A DNA stretch of 6,832 nt, from positions 1-6,832 of the forward strand of contig CAMYZR010000074.1 in assembly GCA_947303905.1 (NCBI GenBank), read 5' to 3'. Below the pieces are notes generated by a model. The model did not search any database, had not been told where the DNA came from, and was given only the letters and a program-made list of their open reading frames with translations. This DNA comes from an uncultured Atopobiaceae bacterium (GTDB lineage Bacteria > Actinomycetota > Coriobacteriia > Coriobacteriales > Atopobiaceae). Of the stretch, positions 4,709-6,832 are shown one piece after another. A program made the position numbers and the translations under genes. The first letter of the stretch is position 1; every line of letters starts with the position of its first letter.

Positions 4709-6832
4709 ATGGAATCGCTCTACACAAAATACCGCCCACAGACCTTTGCCGACGTCGTCGGTCAGACGCACGTGGTCACCACGCTCGAGCGCGCCGTAAT
4801 GGAGGGGCGCACCAGCCACGCGTATCTCTTCTGCGGGCCGCGCGGCACCGGCAAGACCACCATGGCCCGTCTGCTGGCCAAGGCCCTGATGTGCGAGCAG
4901 GGTGCCGGGCATCTGCCCGACGGCACCTGCGAGCAGTGCCAACTCATCGCGTCCGGCGAGCATCCCGACGTCTACGAGCTGGACGCCGCGAGCCGTACCG
5001 GTGTGGACAACGTGCGCGAGGAGATCATCAGTCGCGTGAGCTTTGCCCCCGTGCGCGCACCGTACAAGATGTACATCATCGACGAGGTCCACATGCTGAC
5101 CACGGCGGCGTTCAACGCGCTGCTCAAGACGCTCGAGGAGCCGCCGGCACACGTGGTCTTCGTTCTGTGCACGACAGACCCGCAAAAGATTCCCGAGACC
5201 ATCCTCAGCCGCGTCCAGCGCTTTGACTTCCACGCCATCAGCAATTCTGACATCCAGCAGCGCCTCGCCTACATCTGCGAGCGCGAGGGCTTTGGCTACG
5301 ACCCAGAGGCCCTCGACCTGGTGGTGCGCCATGCGCGCGGCGGCATGCGTGACGCCATCTCCGAGCTGGAGCAACTTTCTGTCTCCGGCGGTGGGCAGAT
5401 CAGCGTCGACGTGGCCCGCGACGTGCTGGGCGAGGTCTCTGCATCGACGCTCGAGCACATGAGCCTGGCCATGGCCAACCGCGACGTGCCCACACTCTTT
5501 GCGCAGGTGGAGAGCCTCGTGGAGGTCGGTCGCGACCTGCTGCAGTTCACACGCGCGCTGGCCGGACGCCTGCGCGACGTCTACGTCGTCGCCGCGATCG
5601 GCGCCGCGTCGGGATCGGTGCAGGCTGCCGATGACGAGCTGCCCGCCATCTCGCGCGAGGCCAAGGCCTTTGGGTCGGTTGATCGCGTGGCGCGCGCACT
5701 GGAGCTGCTCTCCGATGCGTCCACGGAGATGCGCATAGCCCCCAACCAGCGCCTGGTGCTTGAGGTGGCGCTGACCAAGATCGCCCGCCCGCAGACCGAG
5801 CTCACGCTCGAGGCGCTGGCCGATCGCGTTGCCACGTTGGAGCGTCAGGTGGTGGCCTTGTCGGAGCAGGCTGCCCGCAAGCCCGCGCCTGCTCCAGCTG
5901 CAGCACCAGCGCCCGCGGAGCGTCAGGTAAACAGTGCCGCCGTTGCCGCCTCTGCGCCGGAGGGCGCCTGGCACGAGCGCGAGGAGGAGCCTGCGCCACG
6001 TCCGCAGAGACCGGCACAGAAGACGGTGGAGGCAACCCCGGCGCCGATGGCTGCGCCTGAGCGCAGGGCCACTCCGCAGCCGATGCCGCAGCAGCGTCAG
6101 GCCGAGCAGGCGCCCGTGTCTCGCCCCGCCTCCCGGCAGGCAGCTCCAGCCCCTCAGCCCCAGCCTGCAGCCGCAGCTCAGCCCATGCCAGCGGCAAGGC
6201 CGACTCCCGTTGACAGGCCGGCGACCGCGGCTTCCGGGTTCGACCAGGGGGAGCTGCAGCGTCGTTGGAAGCAGGTGGTGGACACCCTGCTCTCGAGCCA
6301 CCCCCAGCATGGATCGCTGCTCATGACGTCGACTGCGGTCTTGGATGACGGCTACAACCTGTTGGTGAGCCTGCCCAACGGCTCGGGTTTCGCATGCCGC
6401 ATGCTCGAGCGCGCGGACGTGCGCGCCAATCTCGATCCCGTGGTGAACTCGATCTTCGAGACCCGCAAGGTGCGCTTTGCCGAGGAGTCCGTCGCGGCGT
6501 CCATCAGCGCCTCGATGGCCAAGGAGTCGGGCCAAGCGGCAGCGGCGCAGGCAGTGCCCCAGCGCCAGCCCGAACCGCCACGTCAGTCCGAGCCCCAGCC
6601 TCAGCCTCAGCGTCGACCGGTGGCCCAGCAGCCGTCACCTCGACAGGTGGCGCCGAGGGTCCAAGCCGCACCTCAGCAGCGTCAACCGCAGCCCACGTCT
6701 CCGACCCGCGCTGTCCCACAGTGGCAGGCTCCGGCTCCGCAGGCCGCCCCTCAAACACGGCCACAGCCAGCTCCGCAGCCCCAGCCGCGACAGGTGCAGC
6801 AAGCCGTGCCCAGGCAGGCCCCCGCCCCCCAG
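4709..6832 (+). CDS. dnaX: DNA polymerase III subunit gamma/tau (3' end outside window)
   Basis: DnaX is the ATPase of the clamp loader; tau also joins polymerase cores and helicase. GGAGG (4699-4703) lies 5 bases before ATG, and MESLYTKYRPQTFADVVGQ is the classic DnaX start. Visible parts: Walker A GPRGTGKT (43-50), a zinc-binding insertion with only three Cys (62, 74, 77; the usual second one is Asp71), the ELDAASRTGVDNVR region (90-103), Walker B IIDEVHML (123-130), FNALLKTLEEPP (135-146), TTDPQKIPETILSR (155-168) with the arginine-finger Arg168, and then the domain III collar. A short coiled coil (about 364-388) is followed by a Pro/Ala linker (about 390-510), a tau C-terminal-type domain (511-594) and a Pro/Gln/Ala tail running off the window without a stop at 708 codons. 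This is longer than E. coli tau (643 aa). No A-rich slippery frameshift site like that of E. coli dnaX was seen, so probably only the long form is made. Confidence 0.96.
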   Translation, partial: MESLYTKYRPQTFADVVGQTHVVTTLERAVMEGRTSHAYLFCGPRGTGKTTMARLLAKALMCEQGAGHLPDGTCEQCQLIASGEHPDVYELDAASRTGVDNVREEIISRVSFAPVRAPYKMYIIDEVHMLTTAAFNALLKTLEEPPAHVVFVLCTTDPQKIPETILSRVQRFDFHAISNSDIQQRLAYICEREGFGYDPEALDLVVRHARGGMRDAISELEQLSVSGGGQISVDVARDVLGEVSASTLEHMSLAMANRDVPTLFAQVESLVEVGRDLLQFTRALAGRLRDVYVVAAIGAASGSVQAADDELPAISREAKAFGSVDRVARALELLSDASTEMRIAPNQRLVLEVALTKIARPQTELTLEALADRVATLERQVVALSEQAARKPAPAPAAAPAPAERQVNSAAVAASAPEGAWHEREEEPAPRPQRPAQKTVEATPAPMAAPERRATPQPMPQQRQAEQAPVSRPASRQAAPAPQPQPAAAAQPMPAARPTPVDRPATAASGFDQGELQRRWKQVVDTLLSSHPQHGSLLMTSTAVLDDGYNLLVSLPNGSGFACRMLERADVRANLDPVVNSIFETRKVRFAEESVAASISASMAKESGQAAAAQAVPQRQPEPPRQSEPQPQPQRRPVAQQPSPRQVAPRVQAAPQQRQPQPTSPTRAVPQWQAPAPQAAPQTRPQPAPQPQPRQVQQAVPRQAPAPQ
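6536..6832 (+). repeat. Low-complexity Pro/Gln/Ala/Arg-coding tract in dnaX
   Basis: About 99 codons after the tau C-terminal domain are dominated by CAG, CC(C/G), GC(C/G) and CGN. They give irregular motifs such as PQRQP, QPQPQ, PAPQ and PRQ. There is no fixed repeat period; it is a compositionally biased, certainly disordered segment, still open at the right edge. A related but more Ala/Pro-rich linker occupies about 5876-6238 of the same gene. Confidence 0.75.

Noticed and set aside
4478..6535. Long open frame on the minus strand across dnaX (685 codons)
   Set aside because: It is a shadow of dnaX, caused by GC-rich third positions. The + strand product has Walker A/B and all DnaX motifs; the minus product is Arg/His/Gly-rich with no recognisable family.
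4709..6832. Programmed -1 frameshift in dnaX making a short gamma form
   Set aside because: No A-AAA-AAG-like slippery run with a downstream hairpin is visible after the ATPase and collar domains. CAAAAG near 5181 is inside the conserved DPQK motif and is not a credible site.

Overview
The window is high-GC DNA with strong Shine-Dalgarno sites and a small 'bacterial-type' SRP RNA. This suggests an actinobacterium, most likely of the class Coriobacteriia (Olsenella/Collinsella/Eggerthella relatives). The lineage call is an inference: it rests on a Coriobacteriia-style NRAMP-related magnesium transporter, on base composition and on gene content. No rRNA or other taxonomic marker was available. 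All genes identified lie on the + strand.

Layout. (1) 3-107: the last codons of a sortase-like gene that enters from the left. (2) 108-328: an intergenic stretch with a possible -10 element near 150 and a roughly 165-nt GC-rich leader that can fold, including mutually exclusive pairings. (3) 329-3465: a two-gene metal-transport operon. Its first gene is a PRC-barrel / MgtE_N / CBS-pair protein with a divergent five-helix membrane part. Two bases after its stop comes an NRAMP-fold transporter whose metal and proton residues are replaced as in the NRMT (magnesium) branch. (4) 3531-3679: a good sigma70-type promoter and the complete 4.5S/SRP RNA gene. (5) 3728-4581: a DedA-family membrane protein, then a 66-residue coiled-coil protein of unknown function, again two bases apart. 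(6) 4590-4619: a probable weak terminator. (7) 4709-6832: dnaX (DNA polymerase III gamma/tau), complete at its start and still open at the right edge after 708 codons.

How the genes work together. The first operon looks like a Mg2+ uptake and sensing unit. The MgtE-like protein carries the cytosolic Mg2+-sensing modules but lacks the recognisable MgtE pore motif, so it may regulate or partner the NRMT next door. The second half keeps the SRP RNA-dnaX neighbourhood known from Gram-positive bacteria, but dedA and the small coiled-coil gene sit between the two. No mobile element, CRISPR array, tRNA or rRNA was seen. The most notable points are the pairing of an MgtE-like regulator with an NRMT, its unassigned folded leader, and unusual features of DnaX: a zinc-site Cys replaced by Asp and a long Pro/Gln/Ala tail after the tau C-terminal domain.
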